Below are positions 1 through 8,308 of a stretch of 48,267 nt of DNA, piece after piece. A program made the position numbers and the translations under genes. The stretch spans positions 1 to 48,267 of the forward strand of contig JANWXU010000016.1 in the NCBI GenBank assembly GCA_025057395.1. Direction: 5' to 3'. The notes beneath the pieces are model-generated. The model was not told where the DNA came from. It searched no databases and worked only from the letters and a program-made list of their open reading frames with translations. Within the stretch, counting starts at the first letter, position 1, and the number at the start of each line of letters is the position of its first letter. The DNA comes from Bacteroidia bacterium (lineage in GTDB: Bacteria > Bacteroidota > Bacteroidia > J057 > JANWXU01).

Positions 1-52
1 CCCACCCCCCCCCCCCCCCCCCCCCCCACCCCCCCCACCCGCCCCCCCCATT
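1..52. other. C/G homopolymer tract at contig end
   Basis: Positions 1-49 are nearly all C, interrupted only by a few A and one G, in a genome that is otherwise AT-rich. It begins abruptly next to ordinary coding sequence and translates on the minus strand as mostly Gly. This looks like a low-quality read end or assembly artefact rather than biology, and residues encoded here should not be trusted. Confidence 0.7.
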
Positions 53-1731
53 TTTAAGGGTAAGCGATTAATACACCCACGTAAATCTTTCACTATAACT
101 GTATGGCTACCAGGGGGGATATTTCGGATTTTGTAAGAGAAACCATTAATTATAGTAGAATCATTGCGCCAAGTATATTGTATAGTAAAAGGCGGCTCTC
201 CAGAAAGCACACTCACTTTAGCACTAGCATCCTGCATACCAGCACACCCGGTTTGCACAATGCTATCCAAAGTAGAATTGAGAAGCGGCGGAAATTGAAA
301 AGCCATCGCCCCCATGTAGCCATAAGACTCATCACGCTTACTACCATAGATATAAGCAGAAAAACCTTTTTTAGGATCCGCAGAACGAATAGTATAGAAG
401 CCTGGGTTATTAAAACGGACAACCCGCCACGAATACTCGGGCTTCGCAGTTACCTGGCGCCATGGAGAAGCACTCGAGGGAGCCGGAGTAATGCTTATAT
501 TATTCACATTATCTGTTTTAGTAACTATGTTAGCATAGTGATTCCAAAAATCATTAGGCTCCGAACTTAGACGAAAGGCGGGCACGGTAACTTCTGTTTG
601 CAAAAGTGTATCCAAGGGATAGTGCATTAGCATGAAGGGATCGTATTTTATATTACCTGGGTCGCACCGGCTACCTGTACCATATTGCATTAGAGCAAAT
701 GGTTTATCTCCCTGGACAAAGCTCGATAGACCGCGATTAAGAGTAATTAAATCTACCTGCCAAAATTCGCCTCGATTTAAAACTTTTTCTTGTACTTCTA
801 CTATTCCTCCTTGCTTCGCCTCATAAAGGGTAATCTTAGTATTGTTGCTATCGGCTATAAAGCGATAACGATCGTAAATTTTTTGGTCTACTCCAATCAG
901 AACATATTGCTTTCCATACCAACGGGTAGGAAAAATTTGTTCGTAGACATGGTCGCAGGCAGCACAATTACCTACAGAAGTACAAACATTGCCCCCAAAA
1001 ACAGCAAAAACATTGCAGCTGGTTCGATTAGCAGCCACAATGCTTGTGCCTGTTAAGTCTCCACGTGATTGTAGTTGATATACTTCACCCCGATTAAGAG
1101 TAATAGTAAAGGGCTGATTAGCCGGCTTACCGCAACGAGTAGGAGCCGTGGGGGTAATAATAATTTCTGTGCTATCCCGCACAGCCAAAATGCCAAATTC
1201 ACTAAACCACGTAGGCAAGGGCGGTGTAATGCCGTTATTCAACAAATATCCTGGTATTTCACGATAAGCAATTACTCGATATTCGTCTCTTAGGGCGTGA
1301 GTAGGAAGAATAATTGCAGCATCTCCTGTAAAAGGAATACGGTTTAGAGCAAAGACTACCACAGAATCTTCGGTAGTAATATGAACACCTGCTTGTTTTT
1401 TTACTCCCGAGCCCCAAAGATAAGCATCGGGAATGGGTACTCGAATTTCCTTTATATCGTTGGCATTAACTGTAAAATCCTCGAACCATGAAGTGTTAGG
1501 TATAGAGATAGTACCACGAGTTGCTTTCCTTGAACTAACAAAAACGCGCAATTCTAAATCAGGGTGGGGCAAATCAAATGGCTCTATAGCTGGGTCATCC
1601 TTCCCGTAATTCTGAAGAAAAGCTACCCAAAAATCTTTCCCCTCCGTGGTATATTTCACTTGCGCCAGTGAAGTAACGCCTATAGAACTAAAGAGCATTA
1701 GGAAATAAAACCCTAAAAATAAACGCTTCAT
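1..1731 (-). CDS. Secreted IgGFc-binding-like / SprB-repeat surface protein, truncated by window edge
   Basis: An open frame runs from ATG at 1731 to position 1 with no stop, about 577 codons, so the 3' end is missing. The protein starts with a signal peptide (MKRLF, hydrophobic core, cleavage near SLA-QVKY), followed by GKDFWVAFLQN. That opening is typical of Bacteroidota secreted proteins with an IgGFc-binding-like N-terminal beta domain. Residues about 90-470 are beta-rich with paired Cys (SCNVF, NCAACDH). Residues about 485-565 (GCAGMQDASAKVSV, GEPPFTIQYTW, VKDLRGC) match a SprB-type repeat. The family usually continues into more repeats and a T9SS sorting domain, which would lie beyond the edge. 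The last ~17 codons fall in a G-homopolymer on this strand and are probably sequence error. A good promoter sits just upstream. Function is inferred: surface adhesion or gliding-type surface display. Confidence 0.8.
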   Translation of the reverse strand, partial: MKRLFLGFYFLMLFSSIGVTSLAQVKYTTEGKDFWVAFLQNYGKDDPAIEPFDLPHPDLELRVFVSSRKATRGTISIPNTSWFEDFTVNANDIKEIRVPIPDAYLWGSGVKKQAGVHITTEDSVVVFALNRIPFTGDAAIILPTHALRDEYRVIAYREIPGYLLNNGITPPLPTWFSEFGILAVRDSTEIIITPTAPTRCGKPANQPFTITLNRGEVYQLQSRGDLTGTSIVAANRTSCNVFAVFGGNVCTSVGNCAACDHVYEQIFPTRWYGKQYVLIGVDQKIYDRYRFIADSNNTKITLYEAKQGGIVEVQEKVLNRGEFWQVDLITLNRGLSSFVQGDKPFALMQYGTGSRCDPGNIKYDPFMLMHYPLDTLLQTEVTVPAFRLSSEPNDFWNHYANIVTKTDNVNNISITPAPSSASPWRQVTAKPEYSWRVVRFNNPGFYTIRSADPKKGFSAYIYGSKRDESYGYMGAMAFQFPPLLNSTLDSIVQTGCAGMQDASAKVSVLSGEPPFTIQYTWRNDSTIINGFSYKIRNIPPGSHTVIVKDLRGCINRLPLKMGGAGGGGGGGGGGGGG

Positions 1732-2094
1732 TTGAGTTCAAAGAAATCAACTTTAGTCCAAAAATAACTTATATTGCTTGTAAATACAATTCCATTATGA
1801 AAAGATAGAAAATTTTCATTTTTTTATTACTATAGTTACTCTCTAGGGGTAATTTAATATTCTCAAAAAATTACTCGTGTTTAAGTCCTATACTCTAGCT
1901 AAATTTATAGTCTAAATATAACAAAAAAGTTCAAAAGGAAATTATCTAAGCTCTATTTCTAAACAAATATTAACACAATTTCTGTATGTTAGTTTTAAGG
2001 CGTAGGGCGTGCATTTTTTATTTAAAATACCTTTTTACTTTGCTTACTAGACTAAACTACTCTCAAGTATCGTAATCCCAACTGTTCAAGTACT
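1732..2094. other. Intergenic region between divergent genes
   Basis: This AT-rich spacer separates the minus-strand surface-protein gene from the 77-codon plus-strand gene. It holds the promoter at 1759-1789 and a decamer CTCTAGGGGT at 1841-1850 that recurs at 2991-3000. A weaker -7-like TTACTTTG lies at 2035-2042, suitably placed for the gene at 2095 but without a clear -33 TTG. I see no RNA gene. Confidence 0.5.
1759..1789 (-). promoter_or_regulatory. Bacteroidota-type promoter for the IgGFc-binding-like gene
   Basis: On the minus strand TTG (1789-1787) is followed after exactly 20 nt by TATTTTTG (1766-1759), a full match to the TAnnTTTG -7 element. The start codon is at 1731, leaving a leader of about 20 nt without a Shine-Dalgarno, as is normal for this phylum. 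Confidence 0.6.
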
Positions 2095-2328
2095 ATGGAA
2101 CAAAAATCAAAATTCGACCTAGTCTTCTATGATGATAGGGCTAATTACTTAGCCTCAAAACACGAGGCCTTACGCCTTCCTCATTTGGATGAGTATATTG
2201 TCTTTAGTCGCGAAACTCCTCTTGCAAGTAAAATCACGGGAGTGGTAGTGGGCGTAAATAAACAGTATGACTATACTACCGAAGACGAGGCAATACGTGT
2301 CACTGTAAAAGTAATTAGCGTAGAGTAG
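2095..2328 (+). CDS. Small conserved-looking hypothetical protein (77 aa)
   Basis: A complete frame of 77 residues, acidic to neutral, with no signal peptide or membrane segment. The C-terminal half alternates hydrophobic and polar residues (ITGVVVGVNKQYDY, IRVTVKVISV), suggesting a small beta-barrel or OB-like fold in the cytoplasm, but no family is recognised. It stands 80 nt upstream of the 54-codon basic gene on the same strand, which has its own -7 box, so the two need not be one transcript. Support for it being real is the normal codon use and the absence of any competing gene on either strand. Confidence 0.6.
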   Translation: MEQKSKFDLVFYDDRANYLASKHEALRLPHLDEYIVFSRETPLASKITGVVVGVNKQYDYTTEDEAIRVTVKVISVE

Positions 2329-2373
2329 GTAGCAAAAGTATAAAAAATTTTAAAACCTTCTGGTTTTATGTGT

Positions 2374-2381
2374 TATATTTG
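2374..2381 (+). promoter_or_regulatory. -7 element (TATATTTG) upstream of the 54-aa gene
   Basis: TATATTTG is a perfect TAnnTTTG element, 27 nt before the ATG at 2409. No TTG is present at the usual 17-23 nt upstream, so the -33 half is weak or absent. Confidence 0.45.
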
Positions 2382-2408
2382 CTACGTGATTTTTAAGTAA
2401 AAGTAGAT

Positions 2409-2573
2409 ATGGCACGAAAACCAGATAAGCGGGTAATGGTAAGGCGTAGGCGTGCAATAGCAAAGGTGCGCAATCGAAAGTTTAACCCCCCTGTAAGGGG
2501 AAAAGTAGTAAGTTTGCAGGAGCAAAATCGACCACTTTTACTGAAGCTAAAACAAATGCTAGCACAGGATTAA
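2409..2573 (+). CDS. Small, highly basic protein (54 aa)
   Basis: ATG at 2409 opens a 54-codon frame ending in TAA at 2571-2573. The N-terminal 33 residues are packed with Lys and Arg (MARKPDKRVMVRRRRAIAKV, then RNRKFNPPVRGK), followed by a short amphipathic helix-like end (LLLKLKQMLAQ). This composition suits a protein that binds RNA or DNA, for example a ribosome-associated factor, but no named family is recognised. A perfect -7 box lies upstream and a strong stem-loop follows 5 nt after the stop, which together argue that this is a real monocistronic gene. Confidence 0.65.
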   Translation: MARKPDKRVMVRRRRAIAKVRNRKFNPPVRGKVVSLQEQNRPLLLKLKQMLAQD

Positions 2574-2578
2574 TTTAA

Positions 2579-2609
2579 TGGCCCGCTAATAAGCTATAAA
2601 GGCGGGCCA
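2579..2609 (+). terminator. Stem-loop after the 54-aa gene
   Basis: TGGCCCGC (2579-2586) and GCGGGCCA (2602-2609) form a perfect 8-bp GC-rich stem with a 15-nt loop, starting 5 nt after the stop codon. The following sequence is only moderately T-rich, so termination may be weak or the stem may protect the 3' end. Confidence 0.5.
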
Positions 2610-3006
2610 CTTACATTTACTCGTAGATACTGAGTACTACTATGATATTTTCAATTTTTCTATGTAAAATTAGTTACCCTCTCTGCTCTTATCTTAATAA
2701 TAGTTGAGTATTTCTTTACTAATCTAGGGTATTCTCTCTATATTTCACATTTCGAATTTTACCTACAAGTAGTCATTCTATAAGCTTCGAGGGGCTGGCT
2801 TCTTACGATAGCACCCCCCCTGAATGTTTTAGTTTAATTAATCATAAATCTAAGGCAAATTGCGTGAGCCGCTCTTTGTTTAACCCTTAGGTGTTTTTTT
2901 TTTACTTTTTAAGTACAAAACCAAAAAACGAATAAAATAATACACATTCGTTTTCTAAATTCTTACTAAATTCGATAACCTAAACTTTCACTCTAGGGGT
3001 GTATGG
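2610..3006. other. Gene-free AT-rich spacer
   Basis: This spacer lies between the stem-loop after the 54-aa gene and the 3' end of a minus-strand gene. It contains a run of seven C (2814-2820), a T-tract near 2895 and the decamer CTCTAGGGGT at 2991-3000. I see no convincing gene or RNA in it. Confidence 0.4.
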
Positions 3007-3390
3007 TTAATTTTCCGTGCGCCCCATTTTCTTCATTCGGTACCAAAGCTGTAGATGTTTGTGAAAATCTCCGCCACTCCAATCTATCAGCTTATGCAAG
3101 CCTAGTAGGTTAACAAAATACCTACATTGGCCATTTTCAAAAATCCATTCGCGCTGCTCTTCTATAGGAAGCTCTCGAATTAAATCCAGGAAAGTAGCTA
3201 CTTCCTCGGGAGTTACTTGACCGAAATCAATAAGTCGCAAAGATTCTACATCTTCCTCCAACAAAGCCAAATATGCAGGCTTTAAATTAAGCCGCTTACA
3301 TATAGTTTCTCCATCATACCATACCTGATCATCATGTTCAACGTACTGAACACCAGCAAACAGTTGCTCTACAAATTCATAACTAGTCAT
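3007..3390 (-). CDS. Possible diverged Bro-N-like protein (127 aa)
   Basis: A complete 127-residue cytoplasmic protein. Its arrangement resembles the N-terminal Bro domain found in phage and baculovirus proteins: a strand VQYVEHDDQVWYDGETICKRL near residues 14-34 (Bro-N: evWFvakDvaeaL), then CRYFVNLLGLHKLIDWSGG near 89-107 (Bro-N: inEsGLyrLi), then FHKHLQLWYRMKKMG (Bro-N: kFqrWv). The match is pattern-level and weak, with an insertion of helices (VTPEEVATFLDLIREL) in the middle. Bro-N domains bind DNA and often occur in mobile or antirepressor contexts, but no phage gene is nearby. An isolated solo domain of unknown role is the safest reading. Confidence 0.5.
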   Translation of the reverse strand: MTSYEFVEQLFAGVQYVEHDDQVWYDGETICKRLNLKPAYLALLEEDVESLRLIDFGQVTPEEVATFLDLIRELPIEEQREWIFENGQCRYFVNLLGLHKLIDWSGGDFHKHLQLWYRMKKMGRTEN

Positions 3391-3704
3391 ACAAAAAGCC
3401 GCGCAAAAAAAAAATCAACAACTTGCCTATTTTCGGCATCAATAAGCATAATTTAAAAAAAATATATTTTGCAAATAAAAAACTTTTTACTGCCTTAGTG
3501 CTAAGCAAACTTAGTTGGTTTAGTTATGCCCCCAATAATATTCTACAAACATTTAACTTTTAACTTTATCTCAAAAAAACAAATTATTTAGCAAATGAAA
3601 ATCACATAAGCATTCAGATAATCAACATAAAAAATAATTTCAAAATTTCTGATTATGCCCCTTACATTACTTATATTTGTTATGTTTTTTCCTTTCAGGG
3701 TAAA
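3391..3704. other. Divergent intergenic region, AT-rich
   Basis: This spacer separates the Bro-N-like gene from the small membrane protein gene. It is very AT-rich with several A and T runs. The only clear signal is TATATTTG at 3672-3679, a perfect -7 element 26 nt before the ATG at 3705, with no good -33 TTG. It probably drives the membrane protein and rmlA genes. Confidence 0.45.
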
Positions 3705-3923
3705 ATGCAACAATACCATATTGTTTCGGGCTTTATACTAGGACCTCTTTTTTTTGTTTTAGGACTAGTTCTAGTGCTGAATGCAGAAAAATTTGGGAGT
3801 AATGTTTTACTTTCTCAAATGGGAGGAGTGTTTTCAATGATATATGCCCTCATTCGGTTAGGGCGTTCTTGGCTGCTTTACCAAAAAAGGAAAAAACAAC
3901 AAAACTCCAATTACCAAGAATAA
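3705..3923 (+). CDS. Small two-helix membrane protein (72 aa)
   Basis: A 72-residue protein with a hydrophobic helix at about 7-26 (IVSGFILGPLFFVLGLVLVL) and a second moderately hydrophobic helix at about 38-58 (QMGGVFSMIYALIRLGRSW), ending in a Lys/Gln-rich cytoplasmic tail (YQKRKKQQN). It is probably an inner-membrane hairpin protein of unknown function. It lies 23 nt upstream of rmlA on the same strand and is probably cotranscribed from the -7 element at 3672-3679. There is no evidence linking it to sugar nucleotide synthesis beyond position. Confidence 0.65.
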   Translation: MQQYHIVSGFILGPLFFVLGLVLVLNAEKFGSNVLLSQMGGVFSMIYALIRLGRSWLLYQKRKKQQNSNYQE

Positions 3924-3946
3924 ATACATAACATACGAATACGAAT

Positions 3947-4822
3947 ATGAAGGGCATTATTCTTGCTGGCGGAGCAGGCACTCGACTTTATCCTCTTACT
4001 TTGGTAATGAGCAAGCAGCTAATGCCGGTATATGATAAACCAATGATATACTACCCGCTTTCTACTTTAATGTTGGCGGGTATAAGAGAAATACTTATCA
4101 TTTCTACACCTAAAGATTTACCTTTTTTCCAGTCTCTCCTTGGAAATGGTAACCAGTTAGGACTAGAATTTTCGTACGCAGAGCAGCCATACCCTGAAGG
4201 CTTAGCACAAGCTTTTATTATTGGGAAGGAGTTTATTGGCAAAAGTAGCGTAGCCCTCATATTAGGGGATAATATTTTTTATGGGGAAGGGCTCTCGCAA
4301 ACACTACAATCTTGCTTTAACCCCGAAGGTGCAATCATCTTTGCTTATCATGTACAAGATCCTGAACGCTATGGAGTAGTTGAATTTGATGCTACGGGAA
4401 ATGTAATTTCTATTGAAGAAAAACCTGCCAAGCCTAAGTCCTCCTATGCAGTACCAGGTATTTATTTTTATGATAATCAAGTAATTGAATTTGCCCAAAA
4501 CTTGCGTCCCTCTGCAAGAGGGGAATTAGAAATTACTGATATAAACGTAACTTACCTTAATAAAAAACAGCTTAAAGTTCGCAAGCTTAATCGAGGAACT
4601 GCCTGGTTAGATACGGGTACCCATACCTCACTGCTGCAAGCAGCTTTATTCGTACAAATCATTGAAGAAAGACAAGGGCTAAAAATTGGTTGCATCGAAG
4701 AAGTAGCTTATCGCATGGGTTATATCGATGCAGAGCAACTGCTTAAAATAGCCGAGCCCCTTCGCAAAAGTGGATATGGCGAGTACCTAATTCGAATTTT
4801 GGAAGAAGAAAAAAATTTATAA
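3947..4822 (+). CDS. rmlA: Glucose-1-phosphate thymidylyltransferase
   Basis: Makes dTDP-glucose from dTTP and glucose-1-phosphate, the first step of dTDP-L-rhamnose and related deoxysugar synthesis for surface polysaccharide, in the cytoplasm. At 291 residues it has the usual full length. Diagnostic motifs are all present: the nucleotide-binding loop [13 protein letters not shown] (6-18), [16 protein letters not shown] (23-38), the metal/sugar loop GDNIFYG (107-113), EEKP (157-160), GELEITDIN (192-200) and [11 protein letters not shown] (216-226). The start ATG gives the canonical MKGIILAGG opening. It follows a small membrane protein gene by 23 nt and converges on the RlmI gene with only 8 nt between the stop codons. 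The other rml genes (B, C, D) are not in the window. Confidence 0.95.
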   Translation: MKGIILAGGAGTRLYPLTLVMSKQLMPVYDKPMIYYPLSTLMLAGIREILIISTPKDLPFFQSLLGNGNQLGLEFSYAEQPYPEGLAQAFIIGKEFIGKSSVALILGDNIFYGEGLSQTLQSCFNPEGAIIFAYHVQDPERYGVVEFDATGNVISIEEKPAKPKSSYAVPGIYFYDNQVIEFAQNLRPSARGELEITDINVTYLNKKQLKVRKLNRGTAWLDTGTHTSLLQAALFVQIIEERQGLKIGCIEEVAYRMGYIDAEQLLKIAEPLRKSGYGEYLIRILEEEKNL

Positions 4823-4830
4823 ACAGTTAC

Positions 4831-5991
4831 TTACTCTACTTGCAATAATAAACCTTTCAAATACTCTCCTTCGGGATGGTAAATATCGATAGGATGGTCA
4901 GGAGAAGCGCCTAAAATTTGTACAATTCTTACTTCACGCCCCGCATCAGCAGCAGCAGCAAAAATAATTTGCCGAAATAATTGGGGACTAATGTGTTGCG
5001 AGCAAGAAAAAGTAAGTAAATACCCCTGAGCTTTTATTTTTTGTATAGCCTTCAAATTAAGGTCTTTATAGCCCCTGGCTGCACGTTCTACCGTAGAAAT
5101 ATGTTTAGTAAAAGCAGGGGGATCAAGAATAATAAAGTCAAAACTATCCTTGGAAATTTGACGCAGATAGTCAAAACAATCAGATTGAATACTCGTATGA
5201 TTGCGAGCATAAGGAAAATTCATAGCCACGTGCTTTTGAGCCTTCTCTAGTGCCGCCTTAGACACATCTACAGAAGTTACGTGCTTAGCCCTTCCGCCTA
5301 GAGCATATATGCCAAAACTACCAGTGTAACTAAAAGCATTTAGCACATATCGCTCAGCCGCTAATGTTTCTACAAGTTTGCGATTTTCTCTTTGGTCTAA
5401 AAAAAAGCCTGTTTTTTGCCCTTCTAAAGGTTCTGCTGAAAAAGTATAGTTATATTCTTTAAAAAAAACTTCTCTTTTATTACCCTTGAGCCAGGTACTT
5501 TCTGTTAGGATTTCTCCCTTTTCAAGCACATGAGCAATTCCTAGTCGCTCTACTAAAAAAGATAGAGCTGTATACTTCATGCACTGCATTCCAGCTGTTC
5601 GGATTTGCATGACAGCTGTATCTTGATAAATATCAATAATAAGACCGGGTAAATAGTCACCTTCTGCATTTACTAAACGATATGCTTCTGTTTTTTGAGG
5701 GATGCCTAAATTTTGACGATATTGCCATGCATTCTCTAATTTCTTTCGCCAAAAAACAGCATCAATACTTTGAGATTCTGCAGTAAAGCAAAATAAGCGG
5801 CAGGCAATGGTACTCCTAGGAGAATAATGCCCATAGCCCAGGAGCTGCTTTTGCGCAGTGTATACCTCTACAATATCCCCCTCCTTAGCATTTTCTACAT
5901 ACTCTATAGCCCCGCTATATAACCAAGGATGACGATTACAAACCGACCTTTCCTTTTTTTTCTTTAAAACAATCTTACCCCAAGAAACCAT
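4831..5991 (-). CDS. rlmI: Class I SAM-dependent rRNA methyltransferase, RlmI family
   Basis: Predicted 23S rRNA cytosine-C5 methyltransferase. The 386 residues match the RlmI layout. An N-terminal PUA-like RNA-binding domain (about 1-75, with NRHPWLYSGAIE at 19-30) precedes a central beta segment. The C-terminal Rossmann methyltransferase contains TGFFLDQRENR (194-204), the SAM-binding LNAFSYTGSFGIYA (217-230), SVDVS (240-244), ILDPPAF (288-294) and a TFSCS motif (327-331), whose Cys is the likely catalytic nucleophile in m5C enzymes. The gene starts 27 nt after the stop of the T9SS cargo gene on the same strand, so it may be the last gene of that transcript. The exact target base is inferred from the family. 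Confidence 0.88.
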   Translation of the reverse strand: MVSWGKIVLKKKKERSVCNRHPWLYSGAIEYVENAKEGDIVEVYTAQKQLLGYGHYSPRSTIACRLFCFTAESQSIDAVFWRKKLENAWQYRQNLGIPQKTEAYRLVNAEGDYLPGLIIDIYQDTAVMQIRTAGMQCMKYTALSFLVERLGIAHVLEKGEILTESTWLKGNKREVFFKEYNYTFSAEPLEGQKTGFFLDQRENRKLVETLAAERYVLNAFSYTGSFGIYALGGRAKHVTSVDVSKAALEKAQKHVAMNFPYARNHTSIQSDCFDYLRQISKDSFDFIILDPPAFTKHISTVERAARGYKDLNLKAIQKIKAQGYLLTFSCSQHISPQLFRQIIFAAAADAGREVRIVQILGASPDHPIDIYHPEGEYLKGLLLQVE

Positions 5992-6018
5992 ACCTACTCT
6001 AAGGGCTTTCTTAACCCG

Positions 6019-8169
6019 CTACTTTACTATCCATATCTTTTCCTGTAGAGCAATTGTTGCGCCCAAAATACGTAATATGTACATTCCATCATTTAAATTT
6101 TCCACGTCCCATTCGTATACATGCTCTCCAGCTACGGTTGATAGCATAGTACTACGCTGAACTTGCCCCCTGATATCTACTAGTTCCAAGCGCAATAAAG
6201 TAGGAGTAGATAGCTCAAGAGAAAAAATTAATTGCTTAGTGCAAACACTATTAATAACATAAAATTTCACTTCTTCTCTAGGCAAAAACTTAATTTGTTT
6301 AGTAGGAAGAGTTTCAAAATATTCTATTGGAGACCATTCAGAAGATGAAATATTAGAGTTGTTACATTCGCTACAAATACTTCTTACCCTCATTCCATAT
6401 AATGTACCCGGGTTTAAATTGTCTATTCTAAAGACTAAATCATTTACTACTTTTTTATGTACCCACTGCTCTTCCGGAATAGTAAGTTCTCCATAGCGCA
6501 CTTCTAAGCAAGAAAAAGAGCTAGGAGCCGAGGGCTGGCAACGGAACCTTGCCTCCCCCGAAGCGATAAGCAAGGGCTCAATAAAAGAGGGGGGTAAACA
6601 GGGGTCGGCTACCAAAGGCGATGTAGCCCAAAATTGTGAACGCGTGTAAACAAAAGGGCTTTGATTGCTACAAATAGCTCCCAAACGAACTTCATAAATA
6701 GTATTAGGAGTAAGGCCTCCTATCATTGCTGGTGGCACTGCTCGCACAGTTTGCCAGACTAGTTCTCCCACAGGACGATACTGCAAAATATACCTTGCAC
6801 AAGGCTGCGTTTGCCAGCTTAAAGAAGCACTAGTAGGAGAAATAAAAGTCATTTGTAGGCCTGTAGGTTCAGGGCAGGGAAAAATCAACGTAGTACAACT
6901 GCGATAACATCCTGAATAAAGACAAGCCTCGTAAGGGAAATTAGGCTCGATATCCCTTAGTTCCAAAGTATTTTCGAAAGTCAAATACTGCCGCATAGTA
7001 TCTTGACCCTGCTTTCGTAATGTAATTTGGTAGGTTTCTTCGCCTAGATTATCCCAAATTAGCTTTGCGTGGCACCCCCAAACTGCCTCTATTTTCATAC
7101 CTACAGGACCGCTACCGTCGTGTACATTTATAACCAAAGTAGAACGGTAAGTACAACCCTCTAGCGTATCTTGATAAACATAGTGAATCGAATGTTTACC
7201 TATCCCTGCTTCTGAGGGAACAAAAATATCTCCTACCATAGCAGAACCTTCAAATTCTCCACCCGCTGGCCAGGCTATCACGCGAAAGGGAGCTCCTCCC
7301 CAGCAAACACTCAGGGAAGTTGTACCTATTGCAGGTATAATTTTAGCTTGACGTAACCTGGTAACTACTACCTGCCTACTAAAGGCATACGGACATGCCC
7401 CATACTCTCCTACATAACGAATTTCCCAAGCCCCTTCCCCTGCTAAAGAAGCACTAAAAAATAACTCTTGGCCACTTACAATACCTTTTCCCAGTAAAAT
7501 TCCACCTGGCGGCGAAGCCTGAAGAGGCAAATAAGAAAGGAGACAAACGGTATCTGGGAAAACAGTACCATTGCTTAAAAGTTCAAAGGCTGGTAATGAT
7601 TGAACTTCCATTTCAAAATTATAAGAATAGGGGCAAGAATCGAAGCTACCGCTATAAGTAAGAGTATATTTTCCATCACTTACAAGCGAAGGATAAAAAA
7701 AATTATCTATCACTCCAGGTCCTTCAAAGATTCCACCCTCGGGCTGAGCTTTTAGCAAAAAAGGGGCAGCAGTGCTGCAAACTTTAGTGGGCGTAATCAC
7801 TTGTATATTAGGTAATACTTTTTTTTTGATTATAATCTCAATTGGCTCACTCAAGCAGTGAGTATCCTCCGCAAAAGCAGCTATTCGGAAAACAGTATAA
7901 GAAGAAGTTAGCAGCTGGCCTCGATACAAGTATTCACCGTTAGAAGCAAAAAGCAACATCTTTTGAGAATTTTCAGAAAGCACAAATCCTTGTCCTACAA
8001 TAGTTCCCATCTTTATGTGCAGCTGGAAATATCCCTCACAATCAGTAGTAAGTGTATCTTTGTGCCAATTTATAGAAGGTTTGCTAGGTACTACACAAGC
8101 TTGAGCAATATGTCTCCCTGCCTCAAAAAATAATAGAAAAGCAAGTAAACAAACATAACCATACCTCAT
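6019..8169 (-). CDS. Secreted T9SS cargo with Ig-like and fibronectin III repeats
   Basis: A 716-residue exported protein. It has a signal peptide (1 to about 24, ending HIAQA-C). Three Ig-like modules (about 120-190, 195-270 and 280-350) each repeat a GGxFxGxG / Y...CPY-type pattern. They are followed by three fibronectin type III-like modules (about 355-430, 435-518 and 525-622; for example SASLSWQTQPCARYILQYRP and GLTPNTIYEVRLGAICS). The C-terminal ~75 residues (LVDIRGQVQRS, NLNDGMYILRI, KIWIVK) fit a type A T9SS sorting domain, so it should cross the outer membrane by T9SS and be attached or released. Cys pairs within modules suggest disulfides outside the cell. No enzyme domain is seen, so it is probably an adhesin or structural surface protein. 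It sits between the helicase and rlmI genes. Confidence 0.85.
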   Translation of the reverse strand: MRYGYVCLLAFLLFFEAGRHIAQACVVPSKPSINWHKDTLTTDCEGYFQLHIKMGTIVGQGFVLSENSQKMLLFASNGEYLYRGQLLTSSYTVFRIAAFAEDTHCLSEPIEIIIKKKVLPNIQVITPTKVCSTAAPFLLKAQPEGGIFEGPGVIDNFFYPSLVSDGKYTLTYSGSFDSCPYSYNFEMEVQSLPAFELLSNGTVFPDTVCLLSYLPLQASPPGGILLGKGIVSGQELFFSASLAGEGAWEIRYVGEYGACPYAFSRQVVVTRLRQAKIIPAIGTTSLSVCWGGAPFRVIAWPAGGEFEGSAMVGDIFVPSEAGIGKHSIHYVYQDTLEGCTYRSTLVINVHDGSGPVGMKIEAVWGCHAKLIWDNLGEETYQITLRKQGQDTMRQYLTFENTLELRDIEPNFPYEACLYSGCYRSCTTLIFPCPEPTGLQMTFISPTSASLSWQTQPCARYILQYRPVGELVWQTVRAVPPAMIGGLTPNTIYEVRLGAICSNQSPFVYTRSQFWATSPLVADPCLPPSFIEPLLIASGEARFRCQPSAPSSFSCLEVRYGELTIPEEQWVHKKVVNDLVFRIDNLNPGTLYGMRVRSICSECNNSNISSSEWSPIEYFETLPTKQIKFLPREEVKFYVINSVCTKQLIFSLELSTPTLLRLELVDIRGQVQRSTMLSTVAGEHVYEWDVENLNDGMYILRILGATIALQEKIWIVK

Positions 8170-8308
8170 ACGCTGCCTAAAATGGAAAAATCTCTAACAA
8201 TACTAAAAATACTATAGCTAACACAGCTTTATAGCAAATATTTTCCAAAATAATTAATTTTAGTCAAATATGAATCTACACTAAAAAATGCCATTAAACA
8301 TATTTTTT

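Noticed and set aside
103-570. 155-codon plus-strand frame over the first kilobase, and similar plus-strand frames to 1293
   Set aside because: They lie antisense to the truncated surface-protein gene, whose minus-strand frame is continuous to 1731 with a signal peptide and known domains.
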